A model generated the notes under the pieces. The model made no database searches. It worked only from the letters and a program-made list of their open reading frames with translations, and was not told the origin of the DNA. A program made the position numbers and the translations under genes. A DNA stretch of 64,000 nucleotides. Origin: Alicyclobacillus kakegawensis NBRC 103104 (GTDB lineage: Bacteria; Bacillota; Bacilli; Alicyclobacillales; Alicyclobacillaceae). Below are positions 14,479 to 23,445 of the stretch, in pieces. The stretch's first letter is position 1. Each line of letters starts with the position of its first letter. The stretch spans positions 56,755-120,754 of the forward strand of contig NZ_BCRP01000011.1 of NCBI RefSeq assembly GCF_001552655.1. The letters run 5' to 3'.

Positions 14479-17046
14479 TTATTCCCTAAGCTTCTCTTGT
14501 CGCCCTTGCTCTTTTTTAGAATTCATGGCGCTGACGCGCAAGCCGTCAAAGCGGACGGGCTCTTCTTCCAGGTGCTCGATATGAATGATTCTGGTCTCAC
14601 CAGCTATGAGATCGAAGTAATTGTCACTGCACAACACCATCGGTTGGCTAAACTCCAGCTTAACCATGCGAGCGTGATTCGTCGTGGTGATGGTTACGAT
14701 TCCTTTCTCCGGATCCACTCGCCAAGTTATGTGCGTTTCCGGCAACCTGAGTTCCTTGTGAGCCCGGAAATAATAGAAATTCTCATAGGCTTGCCCTGTC
14801 GCCGATCCGATTCTCAATGCAACAAAATCCTCAGGTCCCCCTTGGAGCAGTTCTTCTCGATTGAAATGCCCCACGCAGACCGATTCATTGCAGACGTCAC
14901 GGACTGGAATGCGGCGCGACCAACGGACGGTTCCATGGAAATCGACGACGTCCACTTGGATTTCATCTGTGTACGGGTCACGTCCGTCGTGGACCACCCA
15001 GAAAGACACCTCGCCGTAGGGTTCAAATCTTGCCATCAATAAGACAGGATGATAGAAGCGCTTCGCGTAATAGTAAGCTGCCTTGGGTAGGAGATGATAG
15101 TCTATGATAGACCAGCTGGTTCCCGGCCAGCAGTCGTTCAACTGCCAAATGAGAGCCCCGCTGGTCTGGAACTTGCGACGCCGGTAATGTTCCACACCGA
15201 ATTTCAACCCTTCGGCCTGGGTCAACATGGAAAAATCCATATATTCATCCAAGGTGAACGGAAGACCCGTATATCCTTCCATCATACGAAGGCCTTTCTC
15301 CGGGTGACTGTCCTTGTTTCGATAAGCCAACTCCGGACTTTCCCAGTACAGCTGCCCTTTGGGAATCCACCGTTCCAGGGTGTACCGGTTGGCCACCGCG
15401 TGGATGCCGAATTCACTCACGAAACGCGCTTCATCGTGACCATAATGCCTAAAGGACACTCCTTCCACACTGTAGTCAACCCGGTCCGGCTCCCCGAAAC
15501 GGCGCGGATACGTCTGGCCGTGCCACACCTGCCAGTTGTGCCGGTCTCCTTCCTCCGCGGAATTGTGATCATTCCCTCCATACGGAGAACTGGGCCAGTA
15601 AAAGTGGTCTGGATCCAGCTCCGCCAGGATGTCCGGAATCAGTTGATGATAGATCCGTTCCCCGTAGAATGGCGTCGTAATCTCGCCGCTGGATCGACCA
15701 CGTTCGTAAATCCAGTCGTTCTCATTGTTGCCGCACCACAGCGCCAAGCAGGGATGATTGCGTAGACGGAGCACCGTGTGGCGGATTTCAGCTGCCACGC
15801 TCTCCATGAACTCACGGTTAAAATCCGGATACAAAGCGCAGGCAAACATAAAGTCCTGCCAAACAAGGATACCCTGGCGGTTGCACTCTTGGTAGAACAC
15901 GTCTTTCTCGTAGATTCCTCCACCCCACACGCGCAGCATATTCATGCCAGCCTCTCTGGCCAGCCGCACCAGGTGTTGATAGCGCGTATCCGGCGATGAT
16001 GCAAAGAAGCTGTCGACAGGGATCCAGTTAGCACCTTTCGCAAATACGGGTACCCCGTTCAGGATGAAAGTGAATACAGGTTGACCTTGCTCGTTCTTCT
16101 GGCGAACCTCCAAGAGCCGGATCCCTACCTCGCACTCGGAGTGATCAACAGCTTCTCCCTCCACCAACAATTCTGTTACAAGCTTATACAGGTTGGGCGT
16201 GCCCATATCGTGGGTCCACCATAGCTTTGGATTCTCCACATGGACGGTGAATTCAACCTGCTGGGAACAGACTACTTGCTCTTGAGCCATTACACAGGTC
16301 CCTGCCTGTTCTAATTTGATGGAGGCTCTCAGTCTTGGCGAGAGCGCAGTCAAGTCGTCTGAACCCCCATACCTTCCTAATACATCCACATCCACGGTGA
16401 TCAACAGTGTCGCACGTGTCTCCGTGGCCGACAACGTCCGAACAGCAACCGATTGGATTTTCGCCAGACGTCTTTTCTCAATATGCACGTCCTTCCATAT
16501 GCCGGTAGTGACGAGCCTCGGTCCCCAATCCCATCCGAAGTTCATCTGCGCCTTTCGGGTCCAAATTCGCTCGCCACTGAAAGCAGACCAATAGCCAAGA
16601 TTCTTATCACGTAATCGCTCCGCAATTGGGTCGAATTTTATGGCTATCACATTGCGGCCCATAACTAGCTCGTGTGTCACATCAAGTGTGAGACCGACAA
16701 ACATGTTGTCAGAGGAAGCAAGTTCCAACCCGTTCAGATATACGGTCGCGAACGTGTCGAGACCCTCGAAAATCAACTCTACTCGTTCGTCCGTGCCAAG
16801 GCTCTCTTCCCAATAGAATTCTGTGCGATACCACCAAACTTTTTCCTCGACCCATCGACACCGTTGGTCATTGTAACCAAAGAATGGGTGCTCAATTACC
16901 TGATGACGAATCAGCGTGGAGTGAACGTCTCCCGGAACGTCGACATTCAGCCAGCCACGGTCGTCGTAATCCGGATTTGCCACCTTCACATCATTGCTGG
17001 CCCCCGGGTCGAACCAGTTCATCTTCCAATTCTCGTTGATCTTCAT
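14479..17046 (-). CDS. Beta-mannosidase, glycoside hydrolase family 2
   Basis: 855 residues from the ATG at 17046; a GTG 15 bases upstream is possible and neither has an ideal ribosome binding site. It removes terminal beta-mannose residues. Domain order is jelly-roll sugar-binding (about 1-190), Ig-like (190-310), TIM barrel (310-640), then C-terminal beta domains. The acid/base Glu is in GNNENDW (about residue 442) and the nucleophile Glu in FVSEFGIHAV (about 545). The WDWGPRLVTTGIW stretch is typical of beta-mannosidases. There is no signal peptide, so it acts in the cytoplasm on imported oligosaccharides. It is the last gene of the ROK-led operon. Confidence 0.92.
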   Translation of the reverse strand: MKINENWKMNWFDPGASNDVKVANPDYDDRGWLNVDVPGDVHSTLIRHQVIEHPFFGYNDQRCRWVEEKVWWYRTEFYWEESLGTDERVELIFEGLDTFATVYLNGLELASSDNMFVGLTLDVTHELVMGRNVIAIKFDPIAERLRDKNLGYWSAFSGERIWTRKAQMNFGWDWGPRLVTTGIWKDVHIEKRRLAKIQSVAVRTLSATETRATLLITVDVDVLGRYGGSDDLTALSPRLRASIKLEQAGTCVMAQEQVVCSQQVEFTVHVENPKLWWTHDMGTPNLYKLVTELLVEGEAVDHSECEVGIRLLEVRQKNEQGQPVFTFILNGVPVFAKGANWIPVDSFFASSPDTRYQHLVRLAREAGMNMLRVWGGGIYEKDVFYQECNRQGILVWQDFMFACALYPDFNREFMESVAAEIRHTVLRLRNHPCLALWCGNNENDWIYERGRSSGEITTPFYGERIYHQLIPDILAELDPDHFYWPSSPYGGNDHNSAEEGDRHNWQVWHGQTYPRRFGEPDRVDYSVEGVSFRHYGHDEARFVSEFGIHAVANRYTLERWIPKGQLYWESPELAYRNKDSHPEKGLRMMEGYTGLPFTLDEYMDFSMLTQAEGLKFGVEHYRRRKFQTSGALIWQLNDCWPGTSWSIIDYHLLPKAAYYYAKRFYHPVLLMARFEPYGEVSFWVVHDGRDPYTDEIQVDVVDFHGTVRWSRRIPVRDVCNESVCVGHFNREELLQGGPEDFVALRIGSATGQAYENFYYFRAHKELRLPETHITWRVDPEKGIVTITTTNHARMVKLEFSQPMVLCSDNYFDLIAGETRIIHIEHLEEEPVRFDGLRVSAMNSKKEQGRQEKLRE

Positions 17047-17092
17047 TCGCCGTTTTTTCACTCCAAATGAGCATTGTCACTATCAATTAGAA

Positions 17093-18160
17093 TCACGATA
17101 AACACGATAGAATGTCTTTAAGACTGGCCGTGGCACACGCCATCGACGTATCAGCGACCCCGTAATACATGGTTACCTCATCATCCTGCACAATCACACC
17201 ACACGAGAACACAACATTGCCAAAGAATCCGTCCACCTCGTAAGGCGCTTCCGGTTCAAGAATAGGATGCTCGGATCTGGCAAGCACTTTCCAAGGCTCC
17301 TCCAGGTCAAGCAAGATTGCACCCATGCAGTATCGATTGCGTTTGGACGCTCCGTGGTACAGCTCCAACCACCCCTCTTTTGTCTTAATTGGTACCGCCC
17401 CAGCCCCGATTCTTCCGTCATCCCATTTCCCTTCCCGTAAACCAAACAGGAGTCGATGATTTCCCCAACTAAAGAGATTGTCGGATTCGGCGATCCAAAC
17501 CTCCGGAAGGCCAATGCTCTTGCCTATAGGTCGATGCAGTATGTAATATTTTCCCTGTATTTTCTCCGGTAAAATCACCACATCCTTGTTTTCTGGAGGC
17601 AGAATCAACCCCTGGCGTTGCACATTCACAAAGTCCTTTGTTATTGCCAGACCAACCCCAACACCAGCAGGCGAAACCGCACTATACGTGATGTAGTAAG
17701 TATCGCCAATTTGTGTGACACGGGGATCCTCAATGCCAAATGTCTCGAACGGTGTATTTGGAAACAAGAAGGGATTGGGATCCACAGTAAAATGCCGACC
17801 ATCTCTGCTTCTAGCAATACGCAAATAGGAAAAGGAAGTTAAATAGCGAAACGTGCCAGGAGAATCCGACTTCAACCGGATCGCGCGTGTATCCGAGAAC
17901 TCATACGTACCATCGGTTCGATCGATAACTTTGATTTGCAGTTTATTGGTTTCAGTATCGAAAATCGGAATCCGCGTATCACCGCCTTCCCATCCCACAG
18001 GGCGCTCCGCCACGCGAAGCAATAGAATAATTTCCCCTTGGTACCAAGCAGTGCCTGCATTAAACACTCCAATGACCTCAAAATCCGGTCGATGTGGCTG
18101 TACTTGGGCTGGCGTCAGCATGGGATTGCCACTACAACGTTTAAAAACGCTAGATGTCAA
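17093..18160 (-). CDS. Glycoside hydrolase family 130 beta-mannoside phosphorylase
   Basis: 355 residues from a TTG at 18160, six bases after GGAGGG. Known GH130 enzymes phosphorolyse beta-1,4-mannosyl-glucose or beta-1,4-mannooligosaccharides to mannose-1-phosphate. Family features are the five-bladed propeller motifs NPMLTP, VFNAGTAWYQGEIILLLRV, FGIEDPRVT with the catalytic Asp region, KDVVILPEKIQGKYY and IGAGAVPI. It lies 46 bases before the mannosidase gene and after the permeases. The phosphorylase would save ATP by giving a phosphorylated sugar directly. Whether it prefers mannosyl-glucose, mannobiose or N-glycan mannosyl-N-acetylglucosamine cannot be told. Confidence 0.88.
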   Translation of the reverse strand: MTSSVFKRCSGNPMLTPAQVQPHRPDFEVIGVFNAGTAWYQGEIILLLRVAERPVGWEGGDTRIPIFDTETNKLQIKVIDRTDGTYEFSDTRAIRLKSDSPGTFRYLTSFSYLRIARSRDGRHFTVDPNPFLFPNTPFETFGIEDPRVTQIGDTYYITYSAVSPAGVGVGLAITKDFVNVQRQGLILPPENKDVVILPEKIQGKYYILHRPIGKSIGLPEVWIAESDNLFSWGNHRLLFGLREGKWDDGRIGAGAVPIKTKEGWLELYHGASKRNRYCMGAILLDLEEPWKVLARSEHPILEPEAPYEVDGFFGNVVFSCGVIVQDDEVTMYYGVADTSMACATASLKDILSCLS

Positions 18161-18214
18161 CTCTATCCCTCCAAAAAGTTGCCTGCGGTACGTAGATTGT
18201 TGATGACAGTTGCT

Positions 18215-19057
18215 TTAGCCCTTAACAGCTCCTGCCGTCAACCCTTTCACGAAAAATTTTTGCAAGAACATGAACACCACCAGGACCGGAATAATGATCA
18301 TGACAATCGCAGCAAACAACAAAGGCCAGTCGTAGGTGTACTGTCCCTGGAAATGCACCAGGCCAGTCGGCAATGTCATCATGTTTGGATCCGTCATGAA
18401 TACTGTTGCATACAGAAACTCTGACCAGTCGGACATAAAGCTGAATATCGTCACTGTTGCTATCGCTGGCAACGCCAGTGGCATCATTACGTTCCAGAAG
18501 GTACGCATCATACCGCACCCGTCCATCTTGGCTGAATCTTCCAACTCATTAGGGATTGTCATAAAATAGTTTCGAAACACAAATATGCTAAAAGGCGTTT
18601 GCATCGCGATATATGGAAACACCAAAGCCAGATAGTTATTTAGCAGATTCAGGTGTTGTAAGAAAATGTACAGGGGGATAACAGTGACTTGGGAAGGAAT
18701 GATCATCCCACTGAGCACAATCCCAAACAAGATGCCTCTCCCCCAAAATCGAATCCTCCCAAATGCGTATCCAGCCAAAGCTGTTACAACAACCGTAAGG
18801 AATGTAGAAATTGCCGTGATAACTACGCTGTTGATGAAGTAGTGACCCATTCCCGCCATTGACCAGGCGCGCTCATAGTTGGCAAAGTGAAACTGATTGG
18901 GAATAAGCGCGAACCCTCGCATTGCGGTTGCTGGTGTTCGCAGAGAGTTACTGAATACATATAGAAATGGAAAAACCTGAACCACAAACAATACAACCGC
19001 AATCAAGTACAGAACACCGCGACGTTTTGCGCGGAGGCTTACTCCCCCTTGCACCAT
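18215..19057 (-). CDS. Carbohydrate ABC transporter permease, MalG type
   Basis: 280 residues with six predicted membrane segments; the ATG at 19057 follows GAGTGAGG. The cytoplasmic EAA-type loop is ELEDSAKMDGCGMMRTFWNVMMPLALP, quoted only in part here as its key residues E, A, D and G are conserved. It is the second permease of the mannoside importer and starts 5 bases after the first permease ends. No dedicated ATPase lies in this operon, so a shared MsmX-like ATPase encoded elsewhere probably drives it. Confidence 0.9.
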   Translation of the reverse strand: MVQGGVSLRAKRRGVLYLIAVVLFVVQVFPFLYVFSNSLRTPATAMRGFALIPNQFHFANYERAWSMAGMGHYFINSVVITAISTFLTVVVTALAGYAFGRIRFWGRGILFGIVLSGMIIPSQVTVIPLYIFLQHLNLLNNYLALVFPYIAMQTPFSIFVFRNYFMTIPNELEDSAKMDGCGMMRTFWNVMMPLALPAIATVTIFSFMSDWSEFLYATVFMTDPNMMTLPTGLVHFQGQYTYDWPLLFAAIVMIIIPVLVVFMFLQKFFVKGLTAGAVKG

Positions 19058-19062
19058 TTACC

Positions 19063-19947
19063 TCACTCCGCATCCGTTCGACTAAACCACATTTGAAGTC
19101 CCGACCAAATCAGAACAATGATCAAAAGAACCACAGACATAGCGCTGGCATACCCAAATTTCATGAACTGGAATCCCTGTTGAAATAGATCCAAGACTAT
19201 CACCGTCGACTTCTCAAACGGACCTCCCCCTGTCATCACGTACACCAAATCGAAAGCCTTGAACGAACCAATGATGGTTGTAACGATGACCACGATGCTG
19301 ACGGGTCTCAACAACGGCCAAGTGATGCGAAAAAATGTCGTGAACGCTGATGCTCCATCCACCCGCGCCGCCTCAATGATATCGTTAGAAATGGTTTGAA
19401 GCCCGGCAAGAAACAGCATCATGTTGTAGCCCCACCATTGCCAAATGTTTACGAATATCACGCAGTACAGGGCTGTTTTGGGATTTGCTAACCACTGCAA
19501 CGCTAGGGAATTCAGACCCAAGAAACGAAGCAACGTGTTGAGCAATCCGTTGCTGGGATCAAAAATGCCCTGCCAAGCAAGTCCGATGGCCACCGTTGGG
19601 ATTAAACTAGGAAGAAAATAACTGGTACGAAAAATGGATTGTCCTCTCAGAGACTGATTCATCAACACTGCCCCCAATAAGGAGGCAGTGTAAATGAAGA
19701 TCAAACTGAGGGCCGCATAAACGATGGTGTTAGCGATAGCCCTAAGGAATGTCGAATCATGGAGTAGGGCCAAGTAGTTCCCTAAGCCAATCCAATGTTT
19801 GCTTCCCATGATGTCCCATTGCAAAAAGCTGTACTGGATGACCCGCAACATTGGATAGATTGTAAAGAGCGCCAGAATGACCAGAGCGGGCAGCACAAAT
19901 CCATAGCCCACCAAGGTGGTTTTTAGTTTGCCGCGTACAGAATTCAT
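19063..19947 (-). CDS. Carbohydrate ABC transporter permease, MalF type
   Basis: 294 residues. The ATG at 19947 has GGGGG seven bases upstream and is preferred over an ATG at 19974 with no ribosome binding site. Six or so membrane segments are evident, with the coupling loop DIIEAARVDGASAFTTF carrying the EAAxxDGA motif that contacts the ATPase. It pairs with the MalG-type permease and the upstream sugar-binding lipoprotein, in an uninterrupted minus-strand run led by the ROK repressor. Confidence 0.9.
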   Translation of the reverse strand: MNSVRGKLKTTLVGYGFVLPALVILALFTIYPMLRVIQYSFLQWDIMGSKHWIGLGNYLALLHDSTFLRAIANTIVYAALSLIFIYTASLLGAVLMNQSLRGQSIFRTSYFLPSLIPTVAIGLAWQGIFDPSNGLLNTLLRFLGLNSLALQWLANPKTALYCVIFVNIWQWWGYNMMLFLAGLQTISNDIIEAARVDGASAFTTFFRITWPLLRPVSIVVIVTTIIGSFKAFDLVYVMTGGGPFEKSTVIVLDLFQQGFQFMKFGYASAMSVVLLIIVLIWSGLQMWFSRTDAE

Positions 19948-19983
19948 TACTGCGCCCCCTGTTCTGTCGGACATATACCTAAT

Positions 19984-21270
19984 TCATGAATTGTTTCCTT
20001 GCAGGGCCGCGTTTGCCTGTTCTGTAGCGGCTTTCAGTGCAGCCTTGGGTGAGACTTGTCCGACCAGGGCTTCCGACAGTTCTTTGTACAAGATATTACG
20101 AGTCTGATCCTCATTGGCGATAGCATTGTAAGGTCCATAAGACAGTGTGTTCTTCAACAATTTGGCAAACTGCTGGGCATGCGTATCGGTCAGGGTCTGA
20201 TCTGAATTAGCATCCGCAACCGGAGACAATTGCTGCGTTGATTTCACATATTGCTTAGCCTGCTCCACCTGTGTGATGTAGTTCAAAAAGTCAATCGCTT
20301 GTGCGGCATGGGGTGCCTTAGCTGGTACCACAAGGGTCACTGCGGCCCCTCCATACAGTTGACCCTTGGGGTTGTCGGTTGGGGCAGGCCACTTGATAAG
20401 CCCATAATGGAGGTTCGGGGCCTTGGAAGCCAAGTCTCCAACTTCCCAAGATCCTTCGTCAAACATAAATGCCGCCTGTCCATTCATGAAATCCTGGTTT
20501 GCCTGATCCCAAGTTTGTGACAGAGGACTGGGCATAAATACTCCGGCCTTATACAAATCAGCCAAAAAAGTCAACGCTTGGACACTCGCCGGCGAAGTGA
20601 AGTCAAACTTTCCGTCTTTCATTTGAAAGACATCGGTCCCCTCCATTCCTGCCAAACCCGACCATGCATCCAGCAAAGGCCACCCGTCTTTCACCCCGAA
20701 CACCACACCGTAGCGGCCGTTGCCGGTCAACTTTTTGGCATCTGAAAGCAATTCGCTCTCGGTCGTAGGTGGCTTTAGACCAGCCTGCTTGAGCATGGCC
20801 TCGTTATATGCAATCAAGCGGGTGTTCATTTGAAACGGGATGCCATAGATTTTTCCGTTGTAAGTTGAGAATTTCCACGACGATGGAATGAATCGGTCTT
20901 TCATGTCATACTTGTTGACTGCCGAATCCAGGTCCTTTAGTTCACCGTCCTTGGCGGCCTGGTCTAAAAATCCTGCTTCAGTCACCCACATAATGTCCGG
21001 TGGATTATTGCTCTGCAAGGCGAGCGGATACTTTTGTTTCCATTCTTCCCCCATCATAACCCATTTAATTTTTACGTTTGGATGAGCGTGCTCGTAAGAT
21101 TTGATTGCATGAGTAAAGAACGGAACCTCTTCTTGTCCACCTCCCCAGAAGGTTAAAGTGATCGACCGGGACCCTTGACTTGTCGAATTGCTGCTACTCG
21201 AAGAAGTTCCGCAGCCGGCGAGTAACCCTGTGACGACAATGGCAGCTCCAACAACTGACAGCGATTTCAT
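19984..21270 (-). CDS. Extracellular sugar-binding lipoprotein (ABC importer)
   Basis: 428 residues; ATG at 21270 after GGGGGAGGAG. The signal peptide ends in the lipobox LLAGC, followed by a Ser-rich linker. The mature part is a family 1 solute-binding protein: LTFWGGGQEEVPFF at the N-terminus, PPDIMWVTEAGFLDQ, YGIPFQMNTRLIAYN, and a late AAFMFDEGSWEV segment. It captures the oligosaccharide and passes it to the two permeases. From the linked GH130 and GH2 enzymes the ligand is probably a beta-mannoside oligosaccharide (inference). Confidence 0.92.
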   Translation of the reverse strand: MKSLSVVGAAIVVTGLLAGCGTSSSSSNSTSQGSRSITLTFWGGGQEEVPFFTHAIKSYEHAHPNVKIKWVMMGEEWKQKYPLALQSNNPPDIMWVTEAGFLDQAAKDGELKDLDSAVNKYDMKDRFIPSSWKFSTYNGKIYGIPFQMNTRLIAYNEAMLKQAGLKPPTTESELLSDAKKLTGNGRYGVVFGVKDGWPLLDAWSGLAGMEGTDVFQMKDGKFDFTSPASVQALTFLADLYKAGVFMPSPLSQTWDQANQDFMNGQAAFMFDEGSWEVGDLASKAPNLHYGLIKWPAPTDNPKGQLYGGAAVTLVVPAKAPHAAQAIDFLNYITQVEQAKQYVKSTQQLSPVADANSDQTLTDTHAQQFAKLLKNTLSYGPYNAIANEDQTRNILYKELSEALVGQVSPKAALKAATEQANAALQGNNS

Positions 21271-21354
21271 TTCGTCAACTCCTCCCCCTATTCACATAGA
21301 ATCTATTCCTTGAAATAGCAGACAGCCAGAACAGATTGACTTCTCGCTGTCACG

Positions 21355-22533
21355 CTATCCAGGCTGCTGTGGAGTAATCAATCGTTGAGGATTATAGACA
21401 TTTTGGAGAACTAACGTCGCAGCGCCCACAGCTACCGCATCCATTCCGAAATGGGTAACTTGAATCTGGATGCCGGAGTGAGGGATAAGGCGCTGTACTT
21501 CATTGATGACCCCGTTGGCTACGAAGTCATTCGCTAGCATCAACCGACCACCAAGAAGAACAGAGCCTGGATCAAACGCTTCGACGAGATTTGTAATAGC
21601 GAGTCCGAGAAACTGAATGGCGCGATTGATCACAGAATGTTCTGGTTCTATACCAGCAGAAGCTCGCTGGAGTATCTCCAGAAAAGGCTCGTCAATGGCC
21701 GAGGGTCTAACCTTACTCAGGGCCGTTCGAATCGCCTGCATCGAAGCAACAGCATTCACGCAGCCGCGTCGCCCGCAAGAACAGAGGGGACCATCGAAAT
21801 CTACAATCATGTGGCTGAATTCACCAGCACGCGACTTGGTGCCTCTGTAAATCATTCCATTAACAATGATACCTGCACCAGGACCGGAATCAGCCAAGAT
21901 GAACAAGACATTCTCGGTATTGAGTTGTCCAAACCAAGCCTCGGCTAACGCTGCAGAATTTGCGTCGTTCTCCAGCCACGCAGTTTTGTTAAACCGTTCA
22001 CCGACGAAGGAAACAATGTCAATTTCATGCCATTCTCGGGGCATATCCTCAAGTACAAGCAACTTTCCTGCAGCGGGATCGAGCGGTCCAGGCGCCGCAA
22101 TACCCAATCCCAAGATGGACTCTGAAGAAATTTTGTTCTCTTCAATGAAGTCTTCAAGTAAATCCACCAATCCTCCGGGTCCCTTTACGTCACACAAACG
22201 AAGCTCACGGCGAAGGACCGGTACGGCCAGAAGATTCGTATGAATAAAGGTCACTGTGTTGCGTCCCAGTTCGATTCCAATCGCTCCTGGTCCACACGGA
22301 TTGATCTCCACCAACTCAGGCGGTCTCCCTCCGCGGGAATCACCCATTCCGGCTGACCGAACCCATCCCAGGTTCATTAGATTTTCCACAATTTGAGAAA
22401 TGGTCGGAAAGGCGATCTTAAGCATTTGCTGGAGTTCAGCCCGGGATACAGGTCCATGTAACCGGATGGCATCCAGCACCCGGCGCTCATTTAACTGCCT
22501 CAGTAGCGGTGGTGCTCCAATCACTCCAGACAC
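21355..22533 (-). CDS. ROK-family transcriptional repressor
   Basis: 392 residues. An N-terminal winged helix-turn-helix (about 12-75: RRVLDAIRLHGPVSRAEL, then KIAFPTISQIVENL) is followed by a ROK sugar-kinase-like domain with LGLGIAAPGPLD, the His of GEFSHM and the zinc motif CSCGRRGCVN. The usual Glu after the last Cys is Asn here. XylR/NagC-type regulators of this class release DNA on binding a sugar. GTG starts at 22533 or 22524 are both plausible. It opens the mannoside operon, and two adjacent palindromes in the leader look like its binding sites. Confidence 0.9.
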   Translation of the reverse strand: MSGVIGAPPLLRQLNERRVLDAIRLHGPVSRAELQQMLKIAFPTISQIVENLMNLGWVRSAGMGDSRGGRPPELVEINPCGPGAIGIELGRNTVTFIHTNLLAVPVLRRELRLCDVKGPGGLVDLLEDFIEENKISSESILGLGIAAPGPLDPAAGKLLVLEDMPREWHEIDIVSFVGERFNKTAWLENDANSAALAEAWFGQLNTENVLFILADSGPGAGIIVNGMIYRGTKSRAGEFSHMIVDFDGPLCSCGRRGCVNAVASMQAIRTALSKVRPSAIDEPFLEILQRASAGIEPEHSVINRAIQFLGLAITNLVEAFDPGSVLLGGRLMLANDFVANGVINEVQRLIPHSGIQIQVTHFGMDAVAVGAATLVLQNVYNPQRLITPQQPG

Positions 22534-22540
22534 TCACCTA

Positions 22541-22601
22541 ACTTATTTAAGTTTACTAAGTAACCGAGGTCAGAATACTACTCACCTCGTTAACCTGTCA
22601 A
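22541..22601 (-). promoter_or_regulatory. Promoter and tandem operators of the mannoside operon
   Basis: On the minus strand TTGACA (22596-22601) and TATTCT (22572-22577) are 18 bases apart. Directly downstream, around the expected start site, lie two abutting palindromes: TTACTTAGTAA (22553-22563) and ACTTAAATAAGT (22541-22552). AT-rich palindromes of this kind are typical ROK targets. Autoregulation of the whole operon is inferred. Confidence 0.62.
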
Positions 22602-23004
22602 GTGCTCGTGAGCCCTGTAAATCGTGAAGAGCGAGAAAAATACCCGCCCTGTGCGGCTAGGGAGAACGTCAAATTCAATTGAAGTGTGCGTGTAATTCAA
22701 CGCGTTTCCAAGAGCTGGTCGCGGCTCAGATCGTTTCGGATTCTCTCTAGCGGGTACCGCCGGTACAATCGGCATACTATCCGGAATTTTACAATCGGAT
22801 CAACAGATTGTATCGGTACCCACACAGTTCACCAAACCCAAAGGAACGCGGTTCGTTGAAACGCCGGCTCTCTAGTTCAAACTTCACATAATGCCGGTAC
22901 CCCAGTCATGAGTTGTGGCTCACCCAGCACGTGCGAAAACCATTCCATACAGCCCCCGCCGGATGCCCATCGCGGAGAAGATAAACTCCCCCAGCTCCCC
23001 ATAC
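22602..23004. other. Intergenic region with no recognised gene
   Basis: About 400 bases between the mannoside operon promoter and the end of the copper-related operon. Composition is mixed and no frame gives a convincing protein or a ribosome binding site. I see no clear terminator for the YtkA-like gene. It may mark the edge of an insertion. Confidence 0.4.
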
Positions 23005-23439
23005 CTACTTCACTGTCACCCGCGTCGGTTCCATCACGTGCGTCCCGCGCGCGGTCACATGGTACATCACCTGCCAAGGGCCGGCAGCAGGGAAATGATA
23101 GACGGCCGAGTACACCCCGTCGCCGGTCCGCTTGGCGGTCAAGAAGTGATGCTTGAATGCGGGCGCACCTTGCTGCCAAAGCTCAAACTCGACCATATCC
23201 GCGTCATTGACCGGCTGTCCGTTCTGCGTCACGCGTACGGAGATGGTCACCGGTTGGCCGTGGCTGATACCGTCTGGCCCGTCCAGATGCAGTTTGACCT
23301 CGGGCAGCGATTGCATCTGCGAAATGTGCGCCTTGGCCTGCGCCTCGTTCACGTGGTTGGTGGCTTGACCGCAGCCGGTGGCCAGCCCAAGGGCAGCCGC
23401 GCCGACAGCCGTCAGGACGACCCGCAAATCGCCTCGCAT
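23005..23439 (-). CDS. YtkA/FixH-like domain lipoprotein
   Basis: 144 residues; ATG at 23439, six bases after the SCO stop. The signal peptide ends in the lipobox LATGC. The mature part is a single beta-sandwich of the YtkA-like family, with SHGQPVTISVRVTQNGQPV and GDGVYSAVYHFPAAGPW. The HxxxH-like VMYHVTARGTHVMEP end could bind metal. The same domain is fused to the C-terminus of the CopC-CopD protein in this operon. Members of this family are found in copper-handling and cytochrome-oxidase clusters; the precise role is unproven. Confidence 0.8.
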   Translation of the reverse strand: MRGDLRVVLTAVGAAALGLATGCGQATNHVNEAQAKAHISQMQSLPEVKLHLDGPDGISHGQPVTISVRVTQNGQPVNDADMVEFELWQQGAPAFKHHFLTAKRTGDGVYSAVYHFPAAGPWQVMYHVTARGTHVMEPTRVTVK

Positions 23440-23445
23440 GCCTGG

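Noticed and set aside
22877..23179. Minus-strand frame past the YtkA-like gene as a transposase remnant
   Set aside because: No recognisable motif; overlaps the end of a real gene in another frame.
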